Shown here piece after piece: positions 27,076 through 36,303 of a DNA stretch of 64,000 nt. This DNA is from Spirosoma telluris (GTDB lineage: Bacteria > Bacteroidota > Bacteroidia > Cytophagales > Spirosomataceae), in assembly GCA_003259005.1 (NCBI GenBank), contig QLII01000001.1, positions 5,819,001 through 5,883,000 of the forward strand, in the 5' to 3' direction. The position numbers and the translations under genes were made by a program. The notes beneath the pieces are model-generated. The model was not told where the DNA came from. It searched no databases and saw nothing but the letters and a program-made list of their open reading frames with translations. The number at the start of each line of letters is the position of its first letter. Position 1 is the first letter of the stretch.

Positions 27076-29220
27076 ATGCGTTGTATAAACCTCCGCACGG
27101 CCCTCATTGCAAGTGCCTTCCTGACGCTGTTGGCCGGTTCGGCACCAGCCCAATCCACATCCGATACGACTAAAGGTGGCCCGCTGGATTTGGGCAAAAT
27201 GTGGACATTCGATAATCCGCCCAAAGATTACTTTCAGAAGACCTACAACTTTACCCCCGACGAGAAATGGTTCGATGAAGCCCGGTTGGCATCGCTCCGA
27301 TTTGCCGATTATTGCTCAGCGTCGTTTGTATCGGCAAATGGGCTTGTGATGACGAACCACCACTGCGCCCGCGAGTCGGGAACGGGGGTAACGCGCAAAG
27401 GCGAAGATCTTAATGCTACGGGCTTTTTTGCCAAAACCGCTGCTGAAGAGCGCAAAGTAAGTGGCCTGTTTGTTGATCAGTTAGTGAAGATTGAGGACAT
27501 AACGAAACGGATTCAGGATGCCATGGCTGGCGCTGGTGATGCGGCATCCCGATCAGAGCAGGCACAACTACAGGCACGCGAAGAGGCATTTTCGGTAGTG
27601 AAACAGGAATATAGCCAAAAGGACGGCTGGAAAGGACTGGAGCTACAGACGATTACATTTTATAATGGAGGCCGGTATTCGATCTATGGCTTCAAGCGGT
27701 ATACGGATGTACGCCTGGTGTTTATGCCCGAGTTGCAGCTTGGCTTCTTTGGGGGTGATTACGACAATTTTACGTACCCCCGTTATGCGCTCGACTGCTC
27801 CTTCTTCCGAGTGTATGATAATGGGAAGCCCCTGCAGACGACACACTTTTTTAAATTTAACCCAAATGGCGTTCGCGATGGCGAGCCGATTTTTGTGATC
27901 GGTAATCCCGGCCATACAGAGCGGCTTAAAACAGTAGCCGAACTCGAATTTGACCGTGATTTGCAGACGCCCGCTACGATTCAACTCCTTAAAAACCGCT
28001 CTGCTGCCCTGCAAGCCTATAATGCAACGGCCAAGAACGATAGCGTATTAAATGAAATTTTCAGCTACGAAAATAGCCTGAAAGCCTACGGTGGCCAACT
28101 CGAAGGGCTGCGTGATGCCAGTTTACTGGCACGAAAAGCCGTTTTCGAAAAGCAGTTTAAGGCGGCTGCCCAGGCCAAAAACCTGCCCGCCGATCAGCTC
28201 AAAACCTGGGATGATATTGCTACGAGCACAGCCCAGTTACGCAGTCTGTTCAAAGACGCCAATTACCTGGCTCCCAGCGAACGCACAATGGGCGAGTTGA
28301 TGACGTTCGCTAATATTGCCACTCAATTTAGCGAGTTACTGGCCTCGCGGCCACAGGATGCCGAACGAGCCCGTTCGCTGATGGTTGTTCCCGAAGTACA
28401 GGATATATCATTGGAAGAAGCCTATCTGGCAGCTCACTTATCCGAAGCACAGGCAGCCCTTGGTAATGATGATCCTTACGTGAAAGCAGCCTTAACTGGA
28501 CCTGATGGTAAAAGCCGTAGCCCGAAAGAAGCGGCTGCTTATCTTATTAAAAATACGAAGCTAACCGATCCGGCTTTTCTGAAGGAGCTATCTACGCGAC
28601 CCAATGTGGCCAGTTCGTCCAATGATCCAATGCTGGCGCTGGCTAAAATAGGCTTTCCTCGCTACGTAGCGGCCGCCCGGCAAGCCCGGCAACTTACGCA
28701 GCGACAGGAGGTTTTGCGTGGGCAGTTAGGCCGTATGCTATATGATGTATATGGTACGGCGGTGCCACCTGATGCCACTTTTTCGCTCCGAATTAACGAC
28801 GGTATTGTGAAGTCGTATGATTACAATGGCACGAAAGCGCCTATCCTCACCACGTTTGCAGGGCTATATGACCGAAATTATTCGTTTGCCAACAAAGCAC
28901 CCTGGGATTTGCCTGCCCGATGGAAAAATCCGCCGATGGAATTGCTAAAACAGCCTATGTGCTTTATCTCCACAAACGATATTATTGGCGGAAACTCGGG
29001 TAGTCCAATGATCAATAAAAACCGTGAAGCCGTAGGATTAGCCTTTGACGGAAACATGGAAAGTTTGCCTGGTGAATTTATTTTCGTGCCGGATTTAAAC
29101 CGAACCATCTCCGTACATACAGGTGGCATTATTGCCGCTATGCGGTATATTTACAAAGCCGACCGATTGGTCAATGAGCTTGTTGGAGCGCCTACTAAAG
29201 CAGTTCCAGTGAAGAAATAA
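27076..29220 (+). CDS. S46 family dipeptidyl-peptidase (DPP7-like)
   Basis: 714 aa with a signal peptide ending GSAPAQ. Catalytic His lies in VMTNHHCARESG (about residues 91-102) and Ser in GGNSGSPMINKN near the C-terminus. Just after the serine motif, GLAFDGN has Gly where DPP11 enzymes have Arg (FDRN), so specificity is more likely DPP7-like (hydrophobic P1) than acidic P1. It removes dipeptides from peptides in the periplasm. Likely one of the peptide-utilisation genes with the S9 and tricorn-like peptidases. Confidence 0.88.
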   Translation: MRCINLRTALIASAFLTLLAGSAPAQSTSDTTKGGPLDLGKMWTFDNPPKDYFQKTYNFTPDEKWFDEARLASLRFADYCSASFVSANGLVMTNHHCARESGTGVTRKGEDLNATGFFAKTAAEERKVSGLFVDQLVKIEDITKRIQDAMAGAGDAASRSEQAQLQAREEAFSVVKQEYSQKDGWKGLELQTITFYNGGRYSIYGFKRYTDVRLVFMPELQLGFFGGDYDNFTYPRYALDCSFFRVYDNGKPLQTTHFFKFNPNGVRDGEPIFVIGNPGHTERLKTVAELEFDRDLQTPATIQLLKNRSAALQAYNATAKNDSVLNEIFSYENSLKAYGGQLEGLRDASLLARKAVFEKQFKAAAQAKNLPADQLKTWDDIATSTAQLRSLFKDANYLAPSERTMGELMTFANIATQFSELLASRPQDAERARSLMVVPEVQDISLEEAYLAAHLSEAQAALGNDDPYVKAALTGPDGKSRSPKEAAAYLIKNTKLTDPAFLKELSTRPNVASSSNDPMLALAKIGFPRYVAAARQARQLTQRQEVLRGQLGRMLYDVYGTAVPPDATFSLRINDGIVKSYDYNGTKAPILTTFAGLYDRNYSFANKAPWDLPARWKNPPMELLKQPMCFISTNDIIGGNSGSPMINKNREAVGLAFDGNMESLPGEFIFVPDLNRTISVHTGGIIAAMRYIYKADRLVNELVGAPTKAVPVKK

Positions 29221-29253
29221 CGGCAAAAATTACTATTACATTGACCTCCGCTT

Positions 29254-29292
29254 GAGCGGGTTAAAACAGATTTTACCTGTTTTAACCCGCTC
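29254..29292. terminator. 16-bp hairpin after the S46 peptidase gene
   Basis: GAGCGGGTTAAAACAG (29254-29269) pairs perfectly with CTGTTTTAACCCGCTC (29277-29292) over a 7-nt loop. The following T-tract is weak (AATTCGCTTT), so termination efficiency is uncertain. Confidence 0.65.
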
Positions 29293-29339
29293 AATTCGCT
29301 TTAACGCCTTATATTTATAACAAACACCCACCCAAGCCA

Positions 29340-29867
29340 ATGACTAAATCTGAAATTCCCGTAATGCCCCAGTTTTTCGACCGATACATCAACATCGCCG
29401 ATAACGTTTTTATTCTGGATGCCCTTACCCAATACACATCCTTTGAAACCCTGATGCCTGCCTATAAACTGGAAGCCATTGGCGACCTTCGCTATGCACC
29501 CGATAAATGGATGGTCAAAGATATTGTGCAACACGTGATTGATACCGAGCGGATTATGTCGTACCGGGCGTTGCGGTTCGCCCGGAATGACCAGACTAGT
29601 TTGCCCGGCTATGACGAGGAGTTGTTTGGTAAAAATGCCCATGCTACCCGCCGAACCATCCCCGATTTATACGCCGAATATGCCGATGTCAGGCAGTCGA
29701 CAATTGCCCTCTACAAAAGTTTCGATAATGAGATGCTGCTTCGTAGTGGCATCTGTTTTCACCAAACCATTTCCGTCCTGGCCCTTGGCTTTGTGATGGT
29801 TGGTCATGCCCGGCATCATGCCAATATTATCCGGGAACGCTATTTACCTCTTCTTACCAAACTATGA
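29340..29867 (+). CDS. DinB family protein
   Basis: 175 aa four-helix-bundle DinB/DfrA fold. YAPDKWMVKDIVQHVIDTER contains the first metal-site histidine, and GFVMVGHARHHANIIRERYL the final HxxxH-like pair (H in VGHARHH). These proteins bind a divalent metal and often act as thiol-dependent transferases or are uncharacterised. The ATGA overlap with the downstream S9 peptidase indicates cotranscription and coupled translation. Confidence 0.85.
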   Translation: MTKSEIPVMPQFFDRYINIADNVFILDALTQYTSFETLMPAYKLEAIGDLRYAPDKWMVKDIVQHVIDTERIMSYRALRFARNDQTSLPGYDEELFGKNAHATRRTIPDLYAEYADVRQSTIALYKSFDNEMLLRSGICFHQTISVLALGFVMVGHARHHANIIRERYLPLLTKL

Positions 29868-32071
29868 TTAAACGAATCTTACTCTTCATCGCCATCACGG
29901 CGCAGGCAGTTTGCGCCCAGACAAAATCAAAAATTACCGTCAGTGACCTCACACGGATTAAACAGGTTGGAGGAATTGAACTGGCTCCCGATGGTCAACG
30001 AGCCGTTTACACCCTCACAACCATAGAACCCAATCCCGATCAAAAGGAGGAGTACGACTATAAAACACACATTTATTTAACTGGCTTGAAACCGGGTGAT
30101 ACCAAAGCGCTAACGCGTGGCCCTGAGTCGGCACGGCAGGCAACCTGGTCGCCCGATGGGAAGTGGCTGGCGTTTGCCCGAACAGTGAAAGTAAAAAGCC
30201 AGATCTTTATCATGTCATTGGATGGGGGCGAAGCCTGGCAGTTGACGAACAGTACGTACGGAGCCTCTAACCCGATTTGGTCGCCTGATGGGAAACGGAT
30301 TGCGTTTACCAGTGGTGTAACCATGGCCCAGATGCTGACGGATTCGTTACTAAATCCGGCAAAAGGCGGGCCTTCCTGGTCACTTGAAAAGCCGGGATTT
30401 ACCAACAACAATTTTATTAAGGTCGACAAGAAAGTGAAGCCCAATCCGGATGGCTCACTGGCTGAAATTCGCGCTTATCTGAACAAAGACGTTGAGGATA
30501 AAAAGGCTAAAGTGATCACCCGACTTAATTTTCAGGGTGAAGCCACGACAGAGCCCGACATAACCTTCACCCATTTATACGTAATTGATGTGGTCGAGGG
30601 GGCAACACCCAAGCCCCTGACGCGAGGCTATTCGTCCTATGGGGCTGCAAACTGGTTACCCAATGGACAGGGTTTACTGGCCGTAGCCGATCGCGATTCG
30701 CTCAAGCATCCTGACCGTGAACAGGATAACGCCATTTTCTTTATTTCGGCAGATGGTTCCGGCAAAAAAACGCTGGTGCTTGGCGAAGAAGGCAAAAGTT
30801 ATGGTGCGCCTGAAATATCCCCGGATGGAAAGCAACTGGCGTTTCTGGTTAGCCCATCAGAAGGAGTCAATTTTTCGCAAATCGGTTTAGCGACACTCAA
30901 TGGGTCGACAGCATCCGGTAGTCAACTGGTTACCTTCGATCGGGCGGCTGGGAATTTGGTTTGGGCAACCCTGGCCAGTTCAGTAAAAGGCAAAAAATCC
31001 GTTACGAGCGATGTTATTTACTTCACGGCGTCCTCGAACGGTGGTGCTCCTTTGTATCGACTTGACCCCGCGACTCGTCAGGTTACCCAGTTAACGGATT
31101 TTGAAAGTGGTGTTACCGGTTTCGATGTTGTAGGCAATCACGTAGTTATTGCAAAAACCGAAGTTGCGAACCCTTCGGAACTGTATGTAACGGATGAAAC
31201 CGCTAAAGCGCAAACAAAATTGAGCAGTCATAATGACTGGGTTGCTCAGCGCCAGCTCAGTTTTCCGCAAAAACGCACCTACAAAAATTCCATTGGTCAA
31301 ACGGTGGATTACTGGATTATGAAGCCCACGGTTTTTGAGGCTACTAAGAAATATCCGCTTCTGCTGAATATGCATGGTGGCCCAACGGCTATGTGGGGAC
31401 CCGGTGAACAGTCGATGTGGCATGAGTTCCAGTATATGTGCGCGCAGGGTTACGGCGTCGTCTACGCAAACCCGCGCGGTTCGGGTGGGTACGGTATTAA
31501 TTTTCAGCGGGCTAACATCAAGGACTGGGGTACTGGTCCGGCGGAGGATGTGCTGGCTGCCGAAAGTGATGCGGCCAAAGAAGCCTGGGTTGATACGAGT
31601 CGGCAGGTGATTACAGGCGGCTCCTATGCAGGTTACCTCACGGCCTGGATTGTTGGACACGATAACCGCTTCAAAGCAGCCTTCGCGCAACGGGGCGTGT
31701 ATGACCTTACCACGTTTCTGGGTGAAGGAAATGCCTGGCGTCTCATTCCGAACTACTTCGCTTATCCGTGGACGGCCGATGCTAAAGTACTGGATGCCAA
31801 TTCACCCTATACGTTCGTGCAAAATATCAAAACACCCCTGCTGATTAAGCATGGCGAAAATGATCTTCGCACAGGGCCTATTCAGAGCGAAATGATGTAC
31901 AAAAGCCTGAAAATATTAGGCCGTCCGGTCGAATATGTGCGGATGCCTGGTGCTACCCACGAGTTAAGCCGTACAGGAAATGTTCGGCAGCGCATTGATC
32001 GAATGTTACGGATTTATGAATTCTTCGAGCGGTATATAGGCCCCGATTCGCAGGTATTGACGCAGAAATAA
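29864..32071 (+). CDS. S9 family prolyl oligopeptidase-like peptidase
   Basis: 735 aa with signal peptide (MIKRILLFIAITAQAVCAQ). Residues about 40-440 are PD40 beta-propeller blades (TWSPDGKWLAFAR, IWSPDGKRIAFTS, EISPDGKQLAFLV). The C-terminal alpha/beta hydrolase has the nucleophile in ITGGSYAGYLTAWI, the aspartate in IKHGENDLRTGP and the histidine in MPGATHELSRTG. The propeller limits access to short peptides. Exported; likely cleaves after proline or as a DPP/acylaminoacyl peptidase; exact specificity not readable. Confidence 0.87.
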   Translation: MIKRILLFIAITAQAVCAQTKSKITVSDLTRIKQVGGIELAPDGQRAVYTLTTIEPNPDQKEEYDYKTHIYLTGLKPGDTKALTRGPESARQATWSPDGKWLAFARTVKVKSQIFIMSLDGGEAWQLTNSTYGASNPIWSPDGKRIAFTSGVTMAQMLTDSLLNPAKGGPSWSLEKPGFTNNNFIKVDKKVKPNPDGSLAEIRAYLNKDVEDKKAKVITRLNFQGEATTEPDITFTHLYVIDVVEGATPKPLTRGYSSYGAANWLPNGQGLLAVADRDSLKHPDREQDNAIFFISADGSGKKTLVLGEEGKSYGAPEISPDGKQLAFLVSPSEGVNFSQIGLATLNGSTASGSQLVTFDRAAGNLVWATLASSVKGKKSVTSDVIYFTASSNGGAPLYRLDPATRQVTQLTDFESGVTGFDVVGNHVVIAKTEVANPSELYVTDETAKAQTKLSSHNDWVAQRQLSFPQKRTYKNSIGQTVDYWIMKPTVFEATKKYPLLLNMHGGPTAMWGPGEQSMWHEFQYMCAQGYGVVYANPRGSGGYGINFQRANIKDWGTGPAEDVLAAESDAAKEAWVDTSRQVITGGSYAGYLTAWIVGHDNRFKAAFAQRGVYDLTTFLGEGNAWRLIPNYFAYPWTADAKVLDANSPYTFVQNIKTPLLIKHGENDLRTGPIQSEMMYKSLKILGRPVEYVRMPGATHELSRTGNVRQRIDRMLRIYEFFERYIGPDSQVLTQK

Positions 32072-32075
32072 TCAA

Positions 32076-32101
32076 GTAGCGCGAGCGAGAGCCCGCGCTA
32101 C
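32076..32101 (+). terminator. GC-rich hairpin after the S9 peptidase gene
   Basis: GTAGCGCG (32076-32083) pairs with CGCGCTAC (32094-32101), followed by TTTTATG, a short but plausible terminator five bases after the stop codon. Confidence 0.55.
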
Positions 32102-32110
32102 TTTTATGTG

Positions 32111-32967
32111 ATGAAGAAACTAGTCTTTCTATTGATTTATTTGGCAGGCGTTTTTACCCTACAGGCTCAATCTACTCCCGACTCTGTTCAAGTTAAAAAT
32201 GCCCCTTGGCGAAGCACGCGTATTAATCGGGATGTTGTCTGGCAGGAGGTCCATTTCGATAGCTTATTTCGGGCTAGACAGAACGTTAATCTTATCGTGC
32301 TTAAAAATCGGCGTCGACGGCCTACGATTGCATTTGCGTCAGCAGGTGACAGTTTAAAACCTACAAGCTGGTTTGGACAGCGGTTTAAAGCGCTGGTTGC
32401 TTTAAATGGTACGTTCTTCGATACCAAAAACGGCGGTTCTGTCGATCTGATAAAGATTGATGGCCAACTTATAGACACCACCCGGCTTGCTGGCAAAGCC
32501 TTAATCGAACACCAGCAAGCGGCTATCGTTATTCATAAAAATCGGGTTCGGATTGTATTTGGGGTAATAAACCCGGATGGGATCGACAATTACAGGACGA
32601 AAATAGCATGACAACCGGGCCGCTCCTGCTTCAGAATGGGCAACCACACCCGCTTTTAGCAAACGCATTTAACGACAATCGGCACCCCCGTACCTGCTTA
32701 TGTATTGGCCCGCGTAAACGACTTATTCTGGCCACGGTAGATGGTCGAAATGCAAACGCACAGGGCATGAATCTGCATGAGTTAACCAGCCTGATGCGCT
32801 GGCTGGGCTGTCGTGATGCCATTAATTTAGATGGGGGTGGCTCAACGACCCTCTGGATTCAAACCATAGGGCAAGGGAGCCAGGGCGTAGTTAATTACCC
32901 ATCCGACAGCAAAAAATGGATTCATACCGGCGAACGGCCCGTGAGTAACGTACTGTTGATTCGGTAG
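32111..32967 (+). pseudogene. phosphodiester glycosidase (NAGPA-domain) protein, frameshifted
   Basis: Two frames meet near 32561. The first (signal peptide MMKKLVFLLIYLAGVFTLQ, then FKALVALNGTFFDTKNGGSV) ends at a TGA at 32611. The second carries SMTTGPLLLQNGQP and DAINLDGGGSTTLW. One extra G in the run 32561-32564 gives VFGGNKPGWDRQLQDENSMT and a continuous 285-aa NAGPA-domain protein. Family members hydrolyse phosphodiester-linked sugars, and the LNGTFFD and NLDGGGS motifs are both present. The ORF overlap at ATGAC imitates coupled genes but is a frameshift scar. Confidence 0.78.
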
Positions 32968-33079
32968 TCTGCTGATGGGCAAGGGTTTGGATGGACTAAA
33001 ATGAACCGGAAACTAAACGGAAAGGTCAATGAATTCTTTCTTTCCATAAGTTTACGGTAATCATTAACCCGCTCATGTC

Positions 33080-33739
33080 ATGACTATTCGCTATCTGTTT
33101 TTTTGCTTGCTATTTTTGGCAACAACCAGTTTCGCGCAAATTGCAAATGATAATACGCTAAAGGCGCAGATTGATGGAAAGGAGTTCACGACGCAGCCGC
33201 GCCGAATCAAGATCGCCAATTTTTGGTGGATAACCGCCAATACGGTCAAACCCGATAAATCGCTTCGGATCTGGTTAGGCCGCTTCGATAAAAGTGATGT
33301 TCTTGAATCGGGCACCTATTTAGTCGTTGATGCCGATAAGCCTGATACTAAAGAAAATAAGAAGAAATACGAGGATATGGGCAAATACAAAGGTATTGCC
33401 GTTATCAAGTATGTCGAAGAGACCAGAGAACCCCGTATGGAGTACCACGTTGGTAAGTCGCAAAATGCCGATGAGACGATACAAGTTAAGGTGGGTACCG
33501 ACGGTTTTCTGGAAGCCACTTTTTCGGGTAATCTGGTCGGTAGCTACTGGAAAGAGAAAGCAACGGCCACCGTTTTTGGCGGCATGGGTCGGCTAATGAA
33601 CAAGATGGAGGATAAAGCCATCACCAAAGCATCGGGCTACGACTCTGATATTGACCCTGAAGGGAACGGCTATAAAAAACAGGAAAAAGTAGATCAAATC
33701 GTTATCTCAAACGGTATCGTCAGACTGAAGCTGAATTAA
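33080..33739 (+). CDS. secreted protein of unknown function
   Basis: 219 aa with signal peptide MTIRYLFFCLLFLATTSFAQ. The mature part (LKAQIDGKEFTTQPRRIKIA, SLRIWLGRFDKSDVLESGTY, GFLEATFSGNLVGSYWKEKA) looks like a single beta-sandwich domain similar in style to DUF6252-like Bacteroidota proteins, with a C-terminal helical segment (RLMNKMEDKAITKASGYDSD). No motif identified with confidence. Stands alone between the NAGPA gene and a palindromic element. Confidence 0.6.
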   Translation: MTIRYLFFCLLFLATTSFAQIANDNTLKAQIDGKEFTTQPRRIKIANFWWITANTVKPDKSLRIWLGRFDKSDVLESGTYLVVDADKPDTKENKKKYEDMGKYKGIAVIKYVEETREPRMEYHVGKSQNADETIQVKVGTDGFLEATFSGNLVGSYWKEKATATVFGGMGRLMNKMEDKAITKASGYDSDIDPEGNGYKKQEKVDQIVISNGIVRLKLN

Positions 33740-33754
33740 AGCAGGTTTTTCTGC

Positions 33755-33884
33755 TAAGTACGAGGACAGACTTGTTTATGGTTTGATTCTATGGATTCTG
33801 TTGATTCTATTGTCTTAATAATTAGTCCATAAGGATCAATAGAATCTACAAGAACCCATAGAATCAAAGTTGACCCAAAACTTA
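33755..33884. repeat. GATTCT-unit palindromic element, copy C (diverged)
   Basis: TTGATTCTATGG (33783-33794) is mirrored by CCATAGAATCAA (33856-33867), with further GATTCTGTT and GATTCTATT units inside. Outer ends TAAGTACG (33755) and the complement of CAAAACTTA (ending 33884) form a weak terminal repeat. More diverged than copies A and B. Confidence 0.6.
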
Positions 33885-33966
33885 ACAATAGACTTAATTC
33901 CATCATTTTGTCTTCATATCAGGTTATACGACCGATGTGAAGACTTTTTTTACGTGATTTGCAGAC

Positions 33967-34647
33967 ATGAGTAAACAGCAGGAATCTCTTGAAGAGGCAC
34001 ACAAGTTTCGCTACTGGAAAAGCCAGATGGAAGCGAATGGTATGAAAATTAACGCCATCAACGAAGCCTACATTCGTCGCAGGCACAATGGCGAGGTGCT
34101 GTTTGCGATGCTCGAAGTAGATGCCGATACGCCTGAGGGGGATAAAATCCCACCGGCGTTGTTTCTGAAAGGCCATGCGGCTTCCATGCTGGTTTGCCTG
34201 ATCGATAAAGCCACTCAGGAAAAATTTGTGGTATTGGTAAAGCAACGCCGTATTGCCGATGGCTCACAAACCTATGAGCATCCTGCCGGCATGGTCGATG
34301 CCAGCGATGCTCCCACCGATGTAGCTGCCCGCGAAATAGGCGAAGAAATTGGCCTGACGGTTACTGCCGATGAGTTGACAAAGCTGAACCCTCGAGTCTG
34401 GTTTCCCAGCACCGGCACCAGCGACGAAGGCATGCACTTTTTCTATATCGAGAAAGAAATGACTCGGGACGAAATCATGGCTTTTCACTTGAAAAATATG
34501 GGAAGTGAGGCAGAGCATGAACGCATCACGAGTGTCGTTGCTACGATCCCTGAATCCCATAAGCTGATTACCAATGTGAATGGGCTATTGCTTAATTTTC
34601 TGTACCTGAAGCACGTCGGGGATTATGAGACGATGAAATTGTTATAG
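33967..34647 (+). CDS. NUDIX hydrolase
   Basis: 226 aa. The Nudix box is visible as GMVDASDAPTDVAAREIGEE then IGL, fitting GX5EX7REUXEEXGU except that the first glutamate is aspartate. The REIGEE metal ligands are intact. About 100 residues precede the box, as in ADP-sugar pyrophosphatases (KQRRIADGSQTYEHPAGMVD), so an ADP-ribose/ADP-sugar-type substrate is the best guess. Cytoplasmic. Downstream of a GATTCT element. Confidence 0.82.
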   Translation: MSKQQESLEEAHKFRYWKSQMEANGMKINAINEAYIRRRHNGEVLFAMLEVDADTPEGDKIPPALFLKGHAASMLVCLIDKATQEKFVVLVKQRRIADGSQTYEHPAGMVDASDAPTDVAAREIGEEIGLTVTADELTKLNPRVWFPSTGTSDEGMHFFYIEKEMTRDEIMAFHLKNMGSEAEHERITSVVATIPESHKLITNVNGLLLNFLYLKHVGDYETMKLL

Positions 34648-34651
34648 ATAC

Positions 34652-35608
34652 CTACCCGTTCGAGACCAAATTCAAATAGGCTCGACTAATGAGTTGACCA
34701 TTGCTATCGAACGTCATAAACCACGTTTGTCGGCCTTTTTGCAAGTTTACTCTGTATGTTTGTAAAGAACCAAAGTTACTCTTCGATAGCAGAGCAAATT
34801 GGCCTTGTAATGCAAATCCTGCCAGTTCGGGCGTATTGTGCAGATAAGTTTGAATAGAGGCTGGTAATTGGTCAATCTGGTTCAGATATTGGGGATTTTG
34901 TAGATTGGAAGCTTGTAATAAAACACCCTCGTTGTCGTATACGAGTTCAAACGGATTATTATTCTGTCGAACATAAACCGTACAGCGTTTGCGTCCCTGC
35001 GCATCGACCTGCACAAGCGCATAGCTGAATTCCAGATACTGGTTTGCCATAGCTTGCTTGACTGGTGCAGGTAGATCGTCTACTGACTCTGTGCGATACT
35101 CCAACTGATAGAATGGCAATACCTCCGTGACATAAGTAATGTTACCATTAATCGTCGTGATGCCCCATCGGAACGTGTACCGTGTGTTTTGCCAGTCATA
35201 GTCGGCCAGAATACGCTTTCCGTTGTTGGCCAAGTCGTTGTACCAAGAGTAGTCTTGCTCACGAAAGTTGCTGAATGCACCTCCATCCACGACTGTACTT
35301 TTAATAAGTGATACGAGCGAGTCGGGTTGAGTAGGACTTTTAAGTTGATACGCAACAAGCAATTTCTGTCCGCTAGTGGCTGCCGTATACTGGGTATTTC
35401 TTTGCGCAAAACTTACTTGCCAGAGAGTATTGGTGCCTAACGAGGTAAACAGCATATTCTCGGCGTTTGGAAACTGAGTTCTAATAGCCGCAATGGCGTT
35501 GGCTGGTTGGGTTTCCTGCGTAGCAGGCTGGAGATCTGCTTGCTGATGGCAGGCCAAAGTCAATAAGCCAAGCAAGAGTATATAGACTGTTGTAAAAGCT
35601 TGTTTCAT
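34652..35608 (-). CDS. lipoprotein of unknown function
   Basis: 318 aa; MKQAFTTVYILLLGLLTLAC is a lipoprotein signal with lipobox LTLAC. The mature protein has repeated segments (ENMLFTSLGTNTLWQVSFAQ; YLEFSYALVQVDAQGRKRCT; FALLSKSNFGSLQTYRVNLQ), each with a short helix followed by strands, reminiscent of PepSY-like or BLIP-type repeats. I do not assign a family. Converges with the NUDIX gene, 4 bases apart. Confidence 0.6.
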   Translation of the reverse strand: MKQAFTTVYILLLGLLTLACHQQADLQPATQETQPANAIAAIRTQFPNAENMLFTSLGTNTLWQVSFAQRNTQYTAATSGQKLLVAYQLKSPTQPDSLVSLIKSTVVDGGAFSNFREQDYSWYNDLANNGKRILADYDWQNTRYTFRWGITTINGNITYVTEVLPFYQLEYRTESVDDLPAPVKQAMANQYLEFSYALVQVDAQGRKRCTVYVRQNNNPFELVYDNEGVLLQASNLQNPQYLNQIDQLPASIQTYLHNTPELAGFALQGQFALLSKSNFGSLQTYRVNLQKGRQTWFMTFDSNGQLISRAYLNLVSNG

Positions 35609-35799
35609 GATTAATATTTATATGGTGCAACGGATTGGGTATAGGGACTATGTAACGAAGATACTCGTTTGGTAATAATGGTTGGAACGGCTGTCCAATA
35701 AAATTTGGGGCTAATCTGCCCCTTTCTTTCTTATACTTGCACTGGGCGATGATGAAATTACGGTTAACTGTAAACCAAAAACCTTAAACCAAAAATCAT

Positions 35800-36234
35800 A
35801 TGGATGAATTTATGCAGGAAGCCATTAATCAGGCTAAAAAAAGCCTAAGCGAAGGCGGAATTCCCATTGGCTCGACACTGATTAAAAATGGCAAATTAGT
35901 AGCGTCTGGCCATAATAAGCGCGTGCAGGAAGATAATCCGATTCTGCACGGCGAAATGGACTGCCTGAACAACGCAGGCCGTGTTGGGTCATTTCGGGAT
36001 ACGGTTATTTACTCGACATTAATGCCCTGTTATATGTGTGCGGGTACCATCGTCCAGTTCAAAATCCCGAAAGTAATTGTTGGGGAGTCGCGGACGTTTC
36101 CGGGCGCTCGGGAGTTTATGGAGCAGCATGGCGTTGAGGTGATCGATCTTGATTTGCCCGAATGCGTGCAGATGATGAATCAGTTCATCGCTGAGAAACC
36201 AACACTCTGGAACGAGGATATTGGCGAGTTATAA
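35800..36234 (+). CDS. cytosine/nucleoside deaminase
   Basis: 144 aa. Zinc deaminase motifs are ILHGEMDCLNNAGR (H50, E52) and MPCYMCAGTIVQF (C77, C80). The DCLNNAGR context and FxGAREFMEQHGVEV resemble the yeast-type cytosine deaminase more than tRNA adenosine deaminase TadA. It would convert cytosine to uracil for pyrimidine salvage. Monocistronic. Confidence 0.83.
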   Translation: MDEFMQEAINQAKKSLSEGGIPIGSTLIKNGKLVASGHNKRVQEDNPILHGEMDCLNNAGRVGSFRDTVIYSTLMPCYMCAGTIVQFKIPKVIVGESRTFPGAREFMEQHGVEVIDLDLPECVQMMNQFIAEKPTLWNEDIGEL

Positions 36235-36303
36235 GTGGATGGCTTATGTTACCTATCAGCCTATGATACGTCACATAAGCCACCACTGTAACAAGCTGAA
36301 TCT

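Noticed and set aside
26958..27224. 88-residue minus-strand frame before the S46 peptidase
   Set aside because: It overlaps the start of the S46 gene in antisense and shows no domain or signal peptide.
32111..32967. Two overlapping NAGPA-related genes
   Set aside because: Each half lacks essential motifs of the other, and one inserted G fuses them into a normal single-domain protein.
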